A DNA stretch of 64,000 nt from Zygnema circumcarinatum (GCA_037447605.1 CM074809.1:1525494-1589493); one strand, 5' to 3'. Counted from the first letter of the stretch, positions 12,128 through 22,999 are shown. Numbers and translations are program-made. Notes: generated by a model not told the origin, from the sequence alone.

Positions 12128-14833
12128 TGGGAGGGAGCGGCTATCATGACAGAGGCAAAAAAAAAAACAGGTGATAACTGCTCTGCTGCTTGGGCGGAAT
12201 ATGGTGTTGCGGCTCACCGAAGGTCTCAGGATGTGTGGATAAGTCAGAAGTGAAGTTCTGAATGCCGAGAACTGTGATGTTGACGTCGGTCAAGGCGCTA
12301 TGTATATCGAGCGCTGCCCTAAGGGCCGTGTTGTGGATCGTACTGATTGCGTTCAGAACGGAGAAGCAGGAGGGATTGGTCAGCGACGTATTTACGTAGG
12401 CTAATACTCCCGGTACGCAGCCAAGAGAAGGTATCTCAGTCACGACAAACTTTCTTGCACCTTTTTGTTGTAGAAACTGCAAAGGATGGCCATATAGCAA
12501 TACATTCAAAAGTTGGCATCCAAGCCACAAGTTGAACTGGAGAAGCAAAAATAATCATTTTCTCGAGTGCCATTCATCTCACGACAGAAAACCATTGAAG
12601 GAGGTGATTTCTCTGCAGAAAAATGGAAGGGAGCGTGGTATGTTCCAAGGAGCGAAGGATTGCACGAGGGAAAAATATCACCTGTATGGCCCTCACTATG
12701 CCCTCCACCACCTGCTCAACGATTCCGAATAAAATGGTAGGTTCGTTTTCTATAGCTTCCCCATTAGTAAAGTAGTCGTTGGAGCCAATTGAAAGTAAGA
12801 ACAGACTGTCGGCGATCACCTGAAAGCCACACACGTTTCAATCATTATGGAACACACGATGCGGTGTTGGCTCTTGAAATCTACAACCAAATATAGCCGT
12901 CTCCCCCACGTACAGTGGCTTTCAGCGTCACGCTCACCTCACGCGAGTACTTCCCAACCACGTTGGCAAACGAGGACAACTGTGAATCGAGCGAGAAGCA
13001 GCAAGTATCCTGCAGGCATGCAGTTTCAATCGTTCAAACCCATGCAGCTTTGATCAGGATATTGTGATAGTGGCTGGATACGCTAAAAACGAGGCAGCGT
13101 AGGCAAAATTCTCCACAGGGCACATTCCATGACTTAAAGACTGTACGGAGAGAAAACGAAATGAGGCGCTCACTCCATTACAATTTGTTGAATTGAAAAC
13201 GCCTGCTCCTGCTGAACCATAGTTTATGCCATATGTGAAGTCGGAGGTCAGGCTGGTGAATGGGGGTGCCGTAGGGATGCCAGCGAAATCAGCTGCATTA
13301 TCAACCAAGAGAGGAGATTGCAGAAAATTAAAATTCCGTTGATGTAACTTAGCCGTATGCGCTCAGCAGAAATGCTGCAATTACTTAGCACTATGCGAAG
13401 TTCGAAATGCCGCATTCAATCCGTGAGACTCACCCCAGTAGTCTACTAGAATTTTGCCATCCGAGAATCGGCCACTTGCCAGGATGTACTCTTTTCCGTA
13501 TGGAGGGTAGTTCGCCCTGATTGCGTTGACATCCTGGAGAAAATTATTCGCTCCTGCGTCCGATGCAATTTCAAACGTAGCAAGCCGATGCCAACAAACA
13601 AAGCAGGAGAGGCGACAGAGGAAAATGGAGCATAATGAGTAAACGATTTGAAATATGACAATGGCAGTTCAATCAAGGCTAAAGGGTTTAATTGTGCCCT
13701 CACCAACATCGACGGTGCTATCACCGAAGGTGAACATGGCCGGAAAAACAGGGGTTGTCCGTTTGGGACGGTTTGTAGAGTTTCCAGCAAGGAACCGGCG
13801 CCGATTTCGACAGGGAGACCCCGAAGTGCCCGTTTGGAAAACCACACAGCGGCGAGATTCTGGGTACATTTCTTGGTTCTCATCTCCAGGGGTGAGATGC
13901 AGCGTTCCTATGTGAAGATTCAACAAAGGGAGACTGATACATAGGTCTCCGAGTTCTCTCTTGAGATGCTGCAAAAACATATTAACTCCATTTAGGAGGT
14001 TACACAGTACGTGTTCACTGTGTTTCTCGATTAACTGAAATGAATCGCACAATTCTAGCCACCTCTGACGGAGTTGAATGGTTTTTTCCCAAGTTACGCG
14101 TTGTGATTCCAGTTACTTATGTCTTTCATGAACATGAACGCAACCTCATCACCTGTTGAGTACCGAGTCCTGAAGTGGATGAATTTATCACTTGAAAATC
14201 GCTAACGTGAACCTGTGCCGGTTGTCCCTCCACCCAGAATTGGTGGTTTGGGATCGGAAGGCCTTGCGATCTTCCACACATCTCTTGCACATCTCCTGTT
14301 CCAGACTGCCTCACCCATACTCGAGTGCCGCTCGTTCGGTCGATCACAAAAGGGCCCACCCCGCTCCCTCCTGTCGTATTAAGACTGCTTGACCACAATG
14401 TGACAAAGAAAACCCATTCGCAAGCATATTAGTAAGCATCTCAGCCCGAAGGAGAGACAAATTGGAAAAGTGGACAAGATGCGAGCTCTCAGAGTTTCCT
14501 CGAAATGCATATCATTGGCTGGGAACGTTCTAAGGGGTGTGAATCTGCAATTTCATGCCTTTAAGATAGAATCAAATAATCCAATGTGCTTCATCAGAAA
14601 TTTTTAAGACAGATTGAGCAATTCGGAACCAACTTGATGACAGGCGTTGTGTCTGCGAATCCTTCAAACACGAAGTCACAAGTTTCTGCCGGACTTCTTC
14701 CGCAAAGAGGGTCACTATCTCCCCCAAAAAGTGGCCTCCTCCAAATCTCTCCAGCTGCAGCTGCTTCCACGAAAAGGAGCACGACTGAAAGCCTAACCAA
14801 GAGCAGTAGTTTCCGCATACGCTCCTTATCCAT
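11462..14833 (-). CDS. GDSL-type esterase/lipase, copy 1, with unrecognised N-terminal extension
   Basis: Multi-exon SGNH/GDSL hydrolase gene, probably a secreted serine esterase acting on lipid or acyl esters. The family blocks are present in order: FTFGDSTVDVG (catalytic Ser, near 13720), PPYG then GRFSDGKILVDYW (13500-13440), YGINYGSAGAG (about 13220), SIGSNDYF (block III Asn, about 12785), the IPSLGCVPGV region (12510-12220), and a last exon with CCGGG and YWDAGH (catalytic Asp and His) ending at the stop by 11462. The last exon follows an intron whose 3' end is a long CT tract. Upstream in the same orientation, 14833 opens a signal-peptide-like exon (KLLLLVRLSVVLLFVEAAAA), followed by putative exons near 14530-14400, 14390-14150 and 14095-13710 that I do not recognise. 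Relative to copy 2, the second of these carries a 2-base length difference that shifts its frame, so the extension may be broken here or not coding at all. The esterase core is well supported; the N-terminus is not. Confidence 0.7.
11725..12125. repeat. Compound GA microsatellite with five copies of a 39-40 bp spacer (intron of GDSL-1)
   Basis: Runs of (GA)n alternate with a spacer that begins GGTGAGACAAACTTGCTGG and ends TCGTTTTCGCCAGA. Five spacers are visible, starting near 11795, 11858, 11912, 11983 and 12045. On the coding strand this is a CT-rich tract directly before the 3' splice site of the last GDSL-1 exon. The spacer is absent from the matching intron of copy 2, which has only GA repeats, so the spacer array arose or survived only in copy 1. 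Confidence 0.9.
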
Positions 14834-15250
14834 GGCGTCCAGACACCAACCCAGCTGCCACGTCTGCCAAAGACCACCTGATCCGAGGTCTGTGCAGCTT
14901 CTAGGTAGGCATTCTGAAGAGTGCCTGAAACCTCTTTAACCAGGGAAGTAGCCGATGTCCCTAACGAGCTCTGTCGGAGCAGCAGAGGGGGGGCCGGGTC
15001 TCGGCTGGCGCGATTGCATGGGCCTGCAAGGACCGACGTCGAATTGTTACCAATCGAACGGCTGGCGGACGGCCGTCGGATTGGTGACGGACGGCCAGAC
15101 GTACGGATGGTCGGATGTACATAAGGACGGACGGACGGACGCACTGACTTACACTGGCATGTACGGTCAGTTTGAAAGCGATGTTGAACGGAAGCCTAAA
15201 CGGAGCACATGTAAATGGAGTTTTTATCTCGCTTTGGATTAGACTGGGAC
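14834..15250. other. Upstream region of GDSL-1
   Basis: Presumed promoter and 5' flank of GDSL-1. It matches 27832-28085 up to about 15095, then diverges into GGAC-type repeat (15122-15145) and unmatched sequence. No protein gene is seen. Confidence 0.5.
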
Positions 15251-15251
15251 A

Positions 15252-15340
15252 TGTCAGACTTAACAAAATCTTGCGGAAGGAAAAGCTACTGAAGAAGTAC
15301 TCCGCTGCAAGCGTATCGCGATGTCACCGGAGTACTCGGA
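15252..15340 (+). mobile_element. Truncated, diverged copy of the TA-target MITE
   Basis: Begins GTCAGACTTAACAAAATCTT, followed by AGTACTCCGC and GGAGTACTCG, matching in order the 5' terminus and interior of the two complete 157-bp elements at 21115 and 21707. The outer GGGGGT and the 3' end are missing; the sequence runs straight into GGAC repeats. Confidence 0.7.
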
Positions 15341-15704
15341 CGCACGGACGGACGGACAGACGGACGGACGTATGAAAGTACGGACGGACAGCCTTGCGTA
15401 CGGATGAACGGACGGACGGACGAACGGATGGACAGATTGACGGACGGACGGATGTACGGACGGACGCAAGGACGGACGGGCGGACGGCCATACGGACGGA
15501 CGGACGGATGTACGGACGGACGGACGAACGCAAGGACGGACGGACGGACGGATGTACGGACGGACGGATGTACGGACGGACGGACGAACGCAAGGACGGA
15601 CGGACGGACGGACGGACGGACGGACGGACGGACGGACGGACGGACGGACGATTGAACGGAAGAACGGACGGATGGACGGACGGACGGACGGACGGACGGG
15701 CGGT
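15340..15704. repeat. GGAC tetranucleotide repeat array
   Basis: About 365 bases of near-perfect (GGAC)n with scattered variants (GAAC, GTAC, GGAT). A short relative lies at 15122-15145. Copy 2 of the duplication has only a few units at the matching site (28080-28095), so the array expanded in copy 1. Long open frames across it in several frames are repeat artefacts. Confidence 0.95.
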
Positions 15705-15750
15705 GACGCGCGTCGCGACAGCTGCCCGGCCCGGCCCGGCCTGAAGGAAG

Positions 15751-16010
15751 TGTTGAGAATCCGACATTCTCAGTTTTGTCGTACTATTTTGTCGTTTTCC
15801 CAGCCACGTGTACTTACACCTGGCTGTGCTTTTAGCTTGTACTTTTCTGTTAGTTTAGTTGTACCTTTGCGGCTGTGTGCTTCACACCCGGCCGCCCTTG
15901 CTCAGGCTAGTTCCACACTCTTTTGTCGCGTAGCTCTAGCCGCAATGTATATAAAACAGATTAGGACATTGTACACTTCACCACGTTAATAACACATCTT
16001 TCTTTTGTGT
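15751..16010 (+). repeat. 5' LTR of a Ty1/copia retrotransposon (3' edge approximate)
   Basis: Starts TGTTGAGAATCC, the typical 5' edge of plant copia LTRs, immediately after a segment (ending GCCCGGCCTGAAGGAAG) whose counterpart in copy 2 continues uninterrupted near 28145. The insertion site is therefore visible as an empty site. A TATA-like TGTATATAAAACAG lies at about 15944. GGAAG just before the LTR is a possible target duplication. I could not place a clear primer-binding site, and the 3' LTR would lie in the assembly gap. Confidence 0.75.
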
Positions 16011-16042
16011 CAACTCTCTCTGTCCTCACTTGTGATCGTACA

Positions 16043-18384
16043 ATGTCCACTCCGTCTTTTTCAATAGGTTATGGGCCCACTCATGCCTCAAATGCGCTTG
16101 AAAAATTTGATGGGACAAACTGGCACGACTGGAAGTTTCAGTGCCAGCAGCTTTTTGAGGAAGAGAATCTGTGGTCTGTCGTTACTGGTTCAGAGACCTG
16201 TCCTTTGCCACTTTCCTCCACCGTCGACGCGGCCGCCTTGGCTGCACGCACGAAGGAGATCGCCGATTGGACAAAACGCGACAAGAAGGCGTTTGTCCGC
16301 ATCACGCTCGGCATTCAACGCAGTTTAATCGGGCACATCCGTGACGCCACCTCCTCCCACGACGCTTGGACTCTCCTGACCAATGCGTACGAACCTCGGA
16401 AGTGGTCCCACAAGCTCCGCCTACGGCGTGCCTTCACTAACTGCGAAAAGGAATCTTCTGAAACCATGCTGACTTATACTGACCGCGTCAAATCGTTTGC
16501 TAGACGGCTTCGCAGCATTGATTGCATAGTTCATGATGATGAGATCATTTGTAATCTCTTGGGCGGCCTGCACGACTCTTTCCGGTCTTTCATCTCGTCC
16601 ATTGATGCTGCCTCGATCTCACTAACCGTCGCTGATCTGACCGACCTTCTTTTGAACGAGGAGGAAAAAGATTCCACCCCCTCCAGATCCTCCCACGCGT
16701 CCGCGCTCTTCGGCTCTGGTCCTCCACCGTCCAAATCTCCTGGCGGCCTTTTTTGTCGATATTGCAAGGAACAGACTCACGTAAAGGACAACTGTCCCGC
16801 TCTGGCCAAAAAGGAGGCGCGCCGACTTTTGCCGCGCCCGTCCGTACCTCCGCCCGCTGGCGCGGCAAATATCGCGGCGCCCTCCGATTTGGCCCCTGCG
16901 ATTCGGTCCCCCGCTGAACCTGTCGTACAGCTTACGTGGCCACCCTCCCTCACGTTCCCTACCGCTCCCTTGGTCCCGCCGCCGCCGCCCGCCGTACACC
17001 CCTCTCTTCACCCCGGCTTCCCCCCCCCGGCCGGCCCGCCTCCCACCCCGGGTGTCGTCTATGGTGCTCCCGAGTTCGGTCACGCCTTTCTGGCCGCGGA
17101 CCCTTTTGGGTATGACCCTTCTCTCCCTGACTCCACTTGGCTTATTGACTCGGGTGCCTCCCATCATCTAACTTTTCGTCGTGACTGGTTCTCTCGGCTC
17201 TCTCCCCTCCCTCTCCCCATGACCATTTTCTTAGGGGATAACCGCTCCTTGACTGCCACGCATGTCGGCCAGGTTTCCACTCTAATTGACGGCCAGCGCT
17301 TCATCATCGATGACGTCTACCTGGTGGATGGCCTCGCGAAGAATCTGTTTTCAGTAGCCTCCATCCTCCTCCTAGGCATTTCAGCCCTTTTTAGGCCAGA
17401 TGGGGTCACTTTCTTCACCCCAGAGGCTGTAGTGGGGCACGGCCGCAAAACCGGCCGCTTGTTTTCCCTTACCTCTTTTGCGGCCTCCACTGGGCAAGCC
17501 CATGCTCACACCACTGACCCCCCCCTTACCTTTGCTCGGTGGCATCTCCGTTTTGGCCACCTTGCTGAAAGCAGCCTCAGAACTCTCGGCCAGGGCTTAG
17601 TGTTAGGCTTAGACTCCTTCTCTACCGAGAAGTTAGCTTTTTGTTCCGGCTGTATTCAAGGAAAAATGACCAGATTGCCTTTTCCCTCAAGCTCCACCCT
17701 TGTCTCTGAGCCTCTGGCACTCATTCATTCTGATGTCTGTGGCCCCATGCGCGATGTTAGCCTCGGTGGCGCATCATATTTTGTTACGTTTATTGACCAA
17801 GCGACTCACTTTTCCCATGTCTTTCCCATCGCTCACAAGTCTGACGTTTTCTCCCGCTTCCAAGAGTTCAAGGCCAGTGCAGAGACCCTTCTCGGCCGCC
17901 GCATCAAGACCCTTCGCACTGACAACGGCGGCGAGTTTATGTCCACCGCCTTCTCCAAATACCTTCGCCTTCACGGTATCACTCATCAGACTACCGCTCC
18001 CTACACCCCCCAGCAAAATGGAGTCGCCGAGCGCTTTAACCGCACCATTCTTGACATGGCTCGCTCTATGCTCCATTTTGCCGACCTCCCTATGGCCTTC
18101 TGGGCGGAAGCCATCTCCACGGCCACTTACCTTCGGAACCTTTCTCCCACCTCTGCCCACTTCCTCCACGGCCTCCCTTGAGGCCTGGCAGGGCGGCAAA
18201 TATCCGTCTCCCACCTCCGTATCTTTGGCTGCGAGGCCTGGTACAAAGATCTCGTCCAGTCGTCTGGCAAATGGGGACAGCGGGCGTGCCGGCATTTTCT
18301 TGACTGCAGCTCCGTCCACAAAGCCTATAAGTATTTTGGTGTTGTCGCGACAAATGCTATCGTACTTTGTGTACGTCGCATTTA
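16043..18384 (+). pseudogene. Ty1/copia gag-pol, interrupted and lacking visible reverse transcriptase
   Basis: The open frame from 16043 starts with a copia Gag region (FDGTNWHDWKFQCQQLF). It continues with a zinc knuckle CRYCKEQTHVKDNC, a Pro-rich linker, an aspartic protease (WLIDSGASHHLT), a pre-integrase HxxC region (RWHLRFGH..CSGC) and an integrase core with HSDVCGP, TDNGGEF and NGVAERFNRT. A TGA at 18179-18181 stops the frame. The same frame continues past it with typical integrase C-terminal sequence (VSHLRIFGCEAW) to a TAA near 18382. Reverse transcriptase and RNase H are not visible before the gap. The element sits in copy 1 only and is younger than the duplication. Probably inactive. 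Confidence 0.9.
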
Positions 18385-18989
18385 ATGAGGCTCACTGCGT
18401 CGCGCCTTCATTGCGTCACGACCACTGCCGTACACCGTGACTTCCTCACAGTCGACTTCCAATCTTCATGCAGATTCCCCCACCTCGTGACCGTGGGATA
18501 TCATTCACCTCCCAGCGGCGCTCCCCATTGGCGCCGACGTGCCTTTGTCCCCGGTGTAGCTCCCTCTTCCCCTCCCTTCGGTGCCCCCGCGTCCCCCTCC
18601 GTCGACCCTCCTCCCCCCGCTCCCCCCCCCTCCCCCTCGTCCTCTCTGCTCGACCCTACCCCTCCTGTTCAGAGGGAGCTTTCAACCTCACCCGAGCGGG
18701 GCCGGAACCCTCCCCTCTCTTTACAAACCCCCTCCTTTTTCCCCCTCAGCGCCTTCTCCCGGCCTCCCCAACTCCCCTCCCCCTTCACCCGTCGTGGCCT
18801 CCCCGCCACCCCGCCCTCCGGCACTCTCCCTTCCGGTTCCCCCCGGCCCTGCCCCCCGCCATGGCACTCGCGATCGGCGACCCACGTGGAAAATTATCGA
18901 CACTGCCGCCCATGCCCTCCTTTCCTCCGCCATGGCCTTCGTCGCCTCCTCGTCTGCCCCTCCTACTTTTGCTGCCGCCCTTCGCACCC
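18385..18989. other. Pro/Ser-rich low-complexity continuation of the copia element
   Basis: C-rich sequence (many CCCC and TCC runs) between the integrase end and the assembly gap. It resembles the Pro-rich linker that copia polyproteins carry between integrase and reverse transcriptase. No intact frame or domain is recognisable. Confidence 0.5.
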
Positions 18990-19558
18990 NNNNNNNNNNN
19001 NNNNNNNNNNNNNNNNNNNNNNNNNNNNNNNNNNNNNNNNNNNNNNNNNNNNNNNNNNNNNNNNNNNNNNNNNNNNNNNNNNNNNNNNNNNNNNNNNNNN
19101 NNNNNNNNNNNNNNNNNNNNNNNNNNNNNNNNNNNNNNNNNNNNNNNNNNNNNNNNNNNNNNNNNNNNNNNNNNNNNNNNNNNNNNNNNNNNNNNNNNNN
19201 NNNNNNNNNNNNNNNNNNNNNNNNNNNNNNNNNNNNNNNNNNNNNNNNNNNNNNNNNNNNNNNNNNNNNNNNNNNNNNNNNNNNNNNNNNNNNNNNNNNN
19301 NNNNNNNNNNNNNNNNNNNNNNNNNNNNNNNNNNNNNNNNNNNNNNNNNNNNNNNNNNNNNNNNNNNNNNNNNNNNNNNNNNNNNNNNNNNNNNNNNNNN
19401 NNNNNNNNNNNNNNNNNNNNNNNNNNNNNNNNNNNNNNNNNNNNNNNNNNNNNNNNNNNNNNNNNNNNNNNNNNNNNNNNNNNNNNNNNNNNNNNNNNNN
19501 NNNNNNNNNNNNNNNNNNNNNNNNNNNNNNNNNNNNNNNNNNNNNNNNNNNNNNNNNN
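18990..19558. other. Assembly gap (569 N)
   Basis: Run of N. By comparison with copy 2 it hides the 3' part of the copia element, including any 3' LTR, and the left side of a G-rich GGGA tract (28199-28580 in copy 2). The true length may differ from the number of N. Confidence 1.
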
Positions 19559-20545
19559 GGAGGGAGGGAGGGAGGGAGGGAGGGAGGGGGGGAGGGAGAG
19601 GGGGAGAGGCGGGAGGAAGCTGCAGGTCTTCGCGGGGCGCGCGGCTGCCTCGTGGAAGGAACACTGGTAAGAGGGAGGGAACTCGGGGGAGGCATCCTCG
19701 TGCATGGTGCCTGACGCAGCATGATTGGTTGGTGACATAAAGAGGAAGTACGATCCTTGAGGCCCTCCCTCGAAAGTTTGCGCGAGTTTGGGGAAAGGCT
19801 GCTTGGCATAGCGTACATGTATTACAGCACAATTTCTTTTTACTCTTGAAAAAAGTAGAAAGTAGAGGATGAATAAAGCACTTAAGTCCATTCACACAAA
19901 AGTTGATACGACCGTATCGAAAGAAATCAAAAATTATACACAACGAATACATCTATATACAAATTTGCATCTATGAGATGTCTTCACTTTATTGCTTGCC
20001 ATCTACATGCTAGAAATGGCGGCATGTTCGGAACTCTACTGCTGGAAACAACTTACGAGCAATTAAGCTGCCGGCAAGCAGCCTGTGTCCATGCTCGCTT
20101 TGCAATTTTGCATCCTAACGTCATCCAAAGCCCATGTACCCGGCCACTCTCTTTTTCCATATTTCACAGGCAAAGGTAGCCAGTTTCCTCTTAGGCATGA
20201 GAGATCCCAAAACCTACGTTGCTTTCGTGCGAACCAGGTGAGCGTGTTCAAGCAATGACTTGAACAAAAGTCGCCTCACGAGAGCCGCTCGTTTAGCCAC
20301 AGTTGTTACAAAATCATCAATGCTGCCTTGGTGCAAAGTGGAATCTCAGAGGCAGGATAACAGTCACGAAATGACTGCAACGCCCTTCTCTCTGTGAGAG
20401 GTTGATTTGATTGGAATCATGTTGGAAGGTAAGAGCAACGTTGCTTCCGCGCCCCTCGAAGTCACTAAAACAACACCATGCGTGGCAACCTGGAGCTTTC
20501 CTGCACAAAAAAAAAAAAAAAAAAAGTTCTGGAGCCTTCACATTT
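19559..20545. other. Right tail of duplication copy 1, no confident gene
   Basis: Starts with the end of a GGGA repeat and then matches 28600-29540. A minus-strand frame ending at 20063 contains YGKREWPGTW, also found in copy 2, but a length difference of about 25 bases upstream makes the two copies disagree in frame. It ends in a 19-base A run (about 20505-20523) that copy 2 lacks. The junction with copy 2 lies at about 20546. Confidence 0.6.
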
Positions 20546-21114
20546 TTGCCACCAGAAGCTCTTCATGGCTGCGCACGACGAATGCGCCGGTCATGCCGTA
20601 AGTGATATGATATGTTTTAAACCTTCAGATTGCCCATTGGTCATTCAAAAGATACAATAGTCAGCTTCATCGATGCCCTGCAATCACTTGGTGGAGATAA
20701 CACGAACGCAAAATCCTGCAACTTTATCAAAAGTTGCTTTGTTAAGAGGTAGTAATGAAGATTGAAAGACCCTGTGATAAGGGACAGAAGTGATGGGGCT
20801 AAGCTCCCAACGAGGTTGTACATTGTAGAGCTATCCAAATGGGCACAAAAAGTAATGTTTTGTCTCGTATGCCACGAACATTTTTCTCCCTTTTGCTAGG
20901 ATATTCACTTAACTTCATAGATAAAAAATTGATTTTAAATTTTGACAACCATTTCTTCAAGTATGTCTACAAACATTACCTTATACCACAACGTTACCCT
21001 CATATTGTTGCCATCATTTGTCAGACATAGTGATGTAAGCACTACATCCATAGGGACTTCGTTGTTGCTGAAGTTCGTAATTTCCCCCCTTCTCCTGCTC
21101 CATTATCGTCACTA

Positions 21115-21271
21115 GGGGGTGTCAGACTTAAAAAATTTCAGTACGCGTGTTCGTAAGTTTGACATCAGAACGAGTACTCCAGTATAATAGCGATCCTCCT
21201 GCGGCGGAGTACTTTCGTAACCTTTTTTTTCGTAACGCTTTTCGTAAGATTTTGTTAAGTCTGACACCCCC
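21115..21271 (-). mobile_element. 157-bp TA-target MITE, copy A
   Basis: Flanked by TA (21113-21114, 21272-21273). Termini GGGGGTGTCAGACTTAA and its complement form inverted repeats. The body is the reverse complement of the element at 21707-21863. The matching intron in copy 1 (about 8660-8675, CGTCACTATTGAC) lacks it, giving an empty site, with a small extra CTA at the filled site. TA targets suggest a Tc1/mariner (Stowaway-like) origin. Confidence 0.85.
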
Positions 21272-21706
21272 TACTATTGACAATAAGGCCATGATTCCAA
21301 TGCTAGAAAAAGTTCGATCTGACTGATTATTCCCTTCCTCCGCGATCCACTCACACGGCAGCTTGAGCACTTTTTGGATCCGGTCCCCCCCTCGTCCAGT
21401 CCCCCCTGGCTGCCTGTTTTGTCGCTACTGCAAGGAGACGACCCACGTCAAGCGTCCGACAACTGTCCCGAACGAGGACAAGAACGAGGCGCGTCGCGAC
21501 AAGCCGAAGCCCTTCCCAGATCCGCCAGCTGGCTCTGCCAACTTAGCGGCCCCCTCCGATTTGGCCCCTGTGATTCTGTCCGCACCTGACCCTGTCGTAC
21601 AGCTGACGTGGCCTCCTGCTCTTACTGTCGCGCCCGCCCAACCGGTCCCCCCGTTGCCGCCGCCCGCCGATGCCTACTCCCTCCACGTGTTCCCTCGTGC
21701 CCATTA

Positions 21707-21863
21707 GGGGGTGTCAGACTTAACAAAATCTTACGAAAAGCGTTACGAAAAAAAAGGTTACGAAAGTACTCCGCCGCAGGAGGATCGCGACTATACTGGA
21801 GTACTCGTTCTGATGTCAAACTTACGAACACGCGTACTGAAATTTTTTAAGTCTGACACCCCC
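21707..21863 (+). mobile_element. 157-bp TA-target MITE, copy B, nested in the copia remnant
   Basis: Same element as 21115-21271 in opposite orientation, flanked by TA on both sides (21705-21706, 21864-21865). Removing it rejoins copia gag sequence that aligns with 16995-17050. Termini GGGGGTGTCAGACTTAA and complement. Confidence 0.9.
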
Positions 21864-22070
21864 TATTGGCTTCCCGTCTGCGGCCGCCCTGCCTCCCACT
21901 TCGGTGTCGTTTATGGCGAGCCTGAGTAGCGGTCCTGGCCGCGGATCCCTTTTGGGTGCTATCCTGCACTCCTGCGGCCGTACTGTTTCTCTCTGTACGG
22001 AGGCGCATGGCTGCCCGGCGGGTCCTGTCGCGAGCTCCTATTGGTGCCTTACATTTAACAACACTCGCTC

Positions 22071-22245
22071 CTATTGGTGCCGTACATGTACAGTACGATT
22101 TGGAGATTTTTAAACGTACTTATCGTACAGCAGAATAGCGTGACCCATGTTTGAAATCCGTTTCGATTAACAGATTTTGTATGAGAAATTAAGTCAGGCT
22201 AGGTTATCACCCCTAATACATTAACACTGACTTACCGTACTAAAA
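22071..22245 (-). repeat. Dispersed GTAC-rich repeat, copy 1
   Basis: About 170 bases whose reverse complement matches 63613-63778, including GTGTTAATGTATTAGGGGTG, CAAAATCTGTTAA and ATTTCAAACATGG. It interrupts the copia remnant. Possibly a short non-autonomous transposon; no clear terminal inverted repeats or target duplication could be fixed. Confidence 0.7.
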
Positions 22246-22737
22246 GTGGTTTCCTCAAAATCATGGCGAATTTCTTGGGTAACGAAATTGCCGAAAGCTG
22301 CCGCTCTTGGGCGTCCTCACCTTCATAGCGCTGACCAATCTCTTACCTTTGCTCGGTGGCACCTTCGTTTTGGAACCGATGACCCGGTGCCTAGGGGGAC
22401 GTGGAACAAGGTCCCAAGTGTGATTCTTTTAAAGGGAATGAAATTCAGCGTTGGCGGCAGCCCTCCACGAGGCCAAAAGACAAAATTATATACGATAACA
22501 TAAGAATGTCTTATTCGCAACAAGGTTCTCCCCCTTCAGCCAAGCGGCCATGGCCGTGGCTGTGTGCTGCTCACCGCCCACCCGCAATAACAATTTTGTT
22601 AAGCATCTTCGGAGGTTAGGTCCGAGATCGGAGGCCTATCAAAAGTTGGCTCACATAACCTAACTCACGTCCCTTCCTCTCTTCTAGTCTAGTATTGAGT
22701 CATTCAGCAAATCAGCATTCTTCGGAGCAGGCTGACA

Positions 22738-22965
22738 GCGGCAGATTAAAGAGAGGCACAATCATCTGGCGAGGTCACCTTGCGCCCTTTGTGGGAATTT
22801 GAAAGGATCGAGTGTGCAGCGCTGGGCTCGCCTATTGAGCATTGCATTGGAAGGCCCGACCAAGAAGATCAGACCCGCAACCGAAGGAGTGAGTGCAAGG
22901 GCCGCTGCCTCAAAGGCAGGCCCTTGCCTCCGGCTCTGGCTAGAAGTCTCCCGTTTCTAGAAGAG
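22738..22965. ncRNA. Candidate structured RNA or constrained element, second copy
   Basis: Identical over 228 bases to 10312-10539. Flanks differ: ACAGCGGC against ACGGCGGC on the left, and GAGCCGCC against GAGGCGCC on the right. The same 14-bp hairpin is present. See the first copy for alternatives. Confidence 0.25.
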
Positions 22966-22999
22966 CCGCCTTTGTTGCATGGGAGTGAACCCGAATATG

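Larger units (their letters stand above)
8097..20545. repeat. Segmental tandem duplication, copy 1 (left unit)
   Basis: Sequence from about 8097 to 20545 is repeated, with divergence and indels, at 20546-29545. Matching blocks are 8097-8725 with 20550-21325, 10090-14970 with 22535-28060, and 19600-20520 with 28600-29525. The unit begins inside an exon of the MIP2 gene, so it carried that gene's 5' part plus the whole downstream GDSL esterase gene. Copy 1 was later enlarged by a Ty1/copia insertion (from 15751, into the gap) and by growth of a GGAC tetranucleotide repeat. Copy 1 keeps the authentic 5' MIP2 exons. Confidence 0.85.
21366..22372 (+). pseudogene. Fragmented Ty1/copia remnant
   Basis: Contains a degraded gag region: a knuckle with GCLFCRYCKETTHVK, then LAAPSDLAP and VVQLTWPPAL, parallel to 16690-16990 in the complete element. 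Sequence equivalent to the protease approach (about 21870-21970) and the pre-integrase RWHLRFG (about 22345) follow. It is broken by a MITE at 21707 and by a second repeat at about 22071-22245. It comes from a relative of, not the same insertion as, the element at 15751. Confidence 0.8.

Noticed and set aside
11462-12217. Long open frames of alternating Ser-Leu or Arg-Glu residues across 11635-12174 and 23808-25164
   Set aside because: They are translations of (GA)n/(CT)n microsatellites in introns; only the final GDSL exon inside the minus-strand frame is coding.
13446-13883. 145-codon minus-strand frame identical in both GDSL copies (also 26444-26881)
   Set aside because: It overlaps the real GDS-block exon in another frame and crosses an intron; identity reflects the conversion tract, not a separate gene.
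15324-15767. Frames rich in RPSVRPSV or GRTDGRTD
   Set aside because: Tetranucleotide GGAC repeat read in several frames; no protein.
16531-17167. Minus-strand frames over the copia gag region
   Set aside because: Shadows of the plus-strand gag-pol frame, no domain content.
18367-19952. Apparent long ORFs across the N gap
   Set aside because: Continuity is created by undefined bases; flanks are Pro-rich copia sequence and GGGA repeat.
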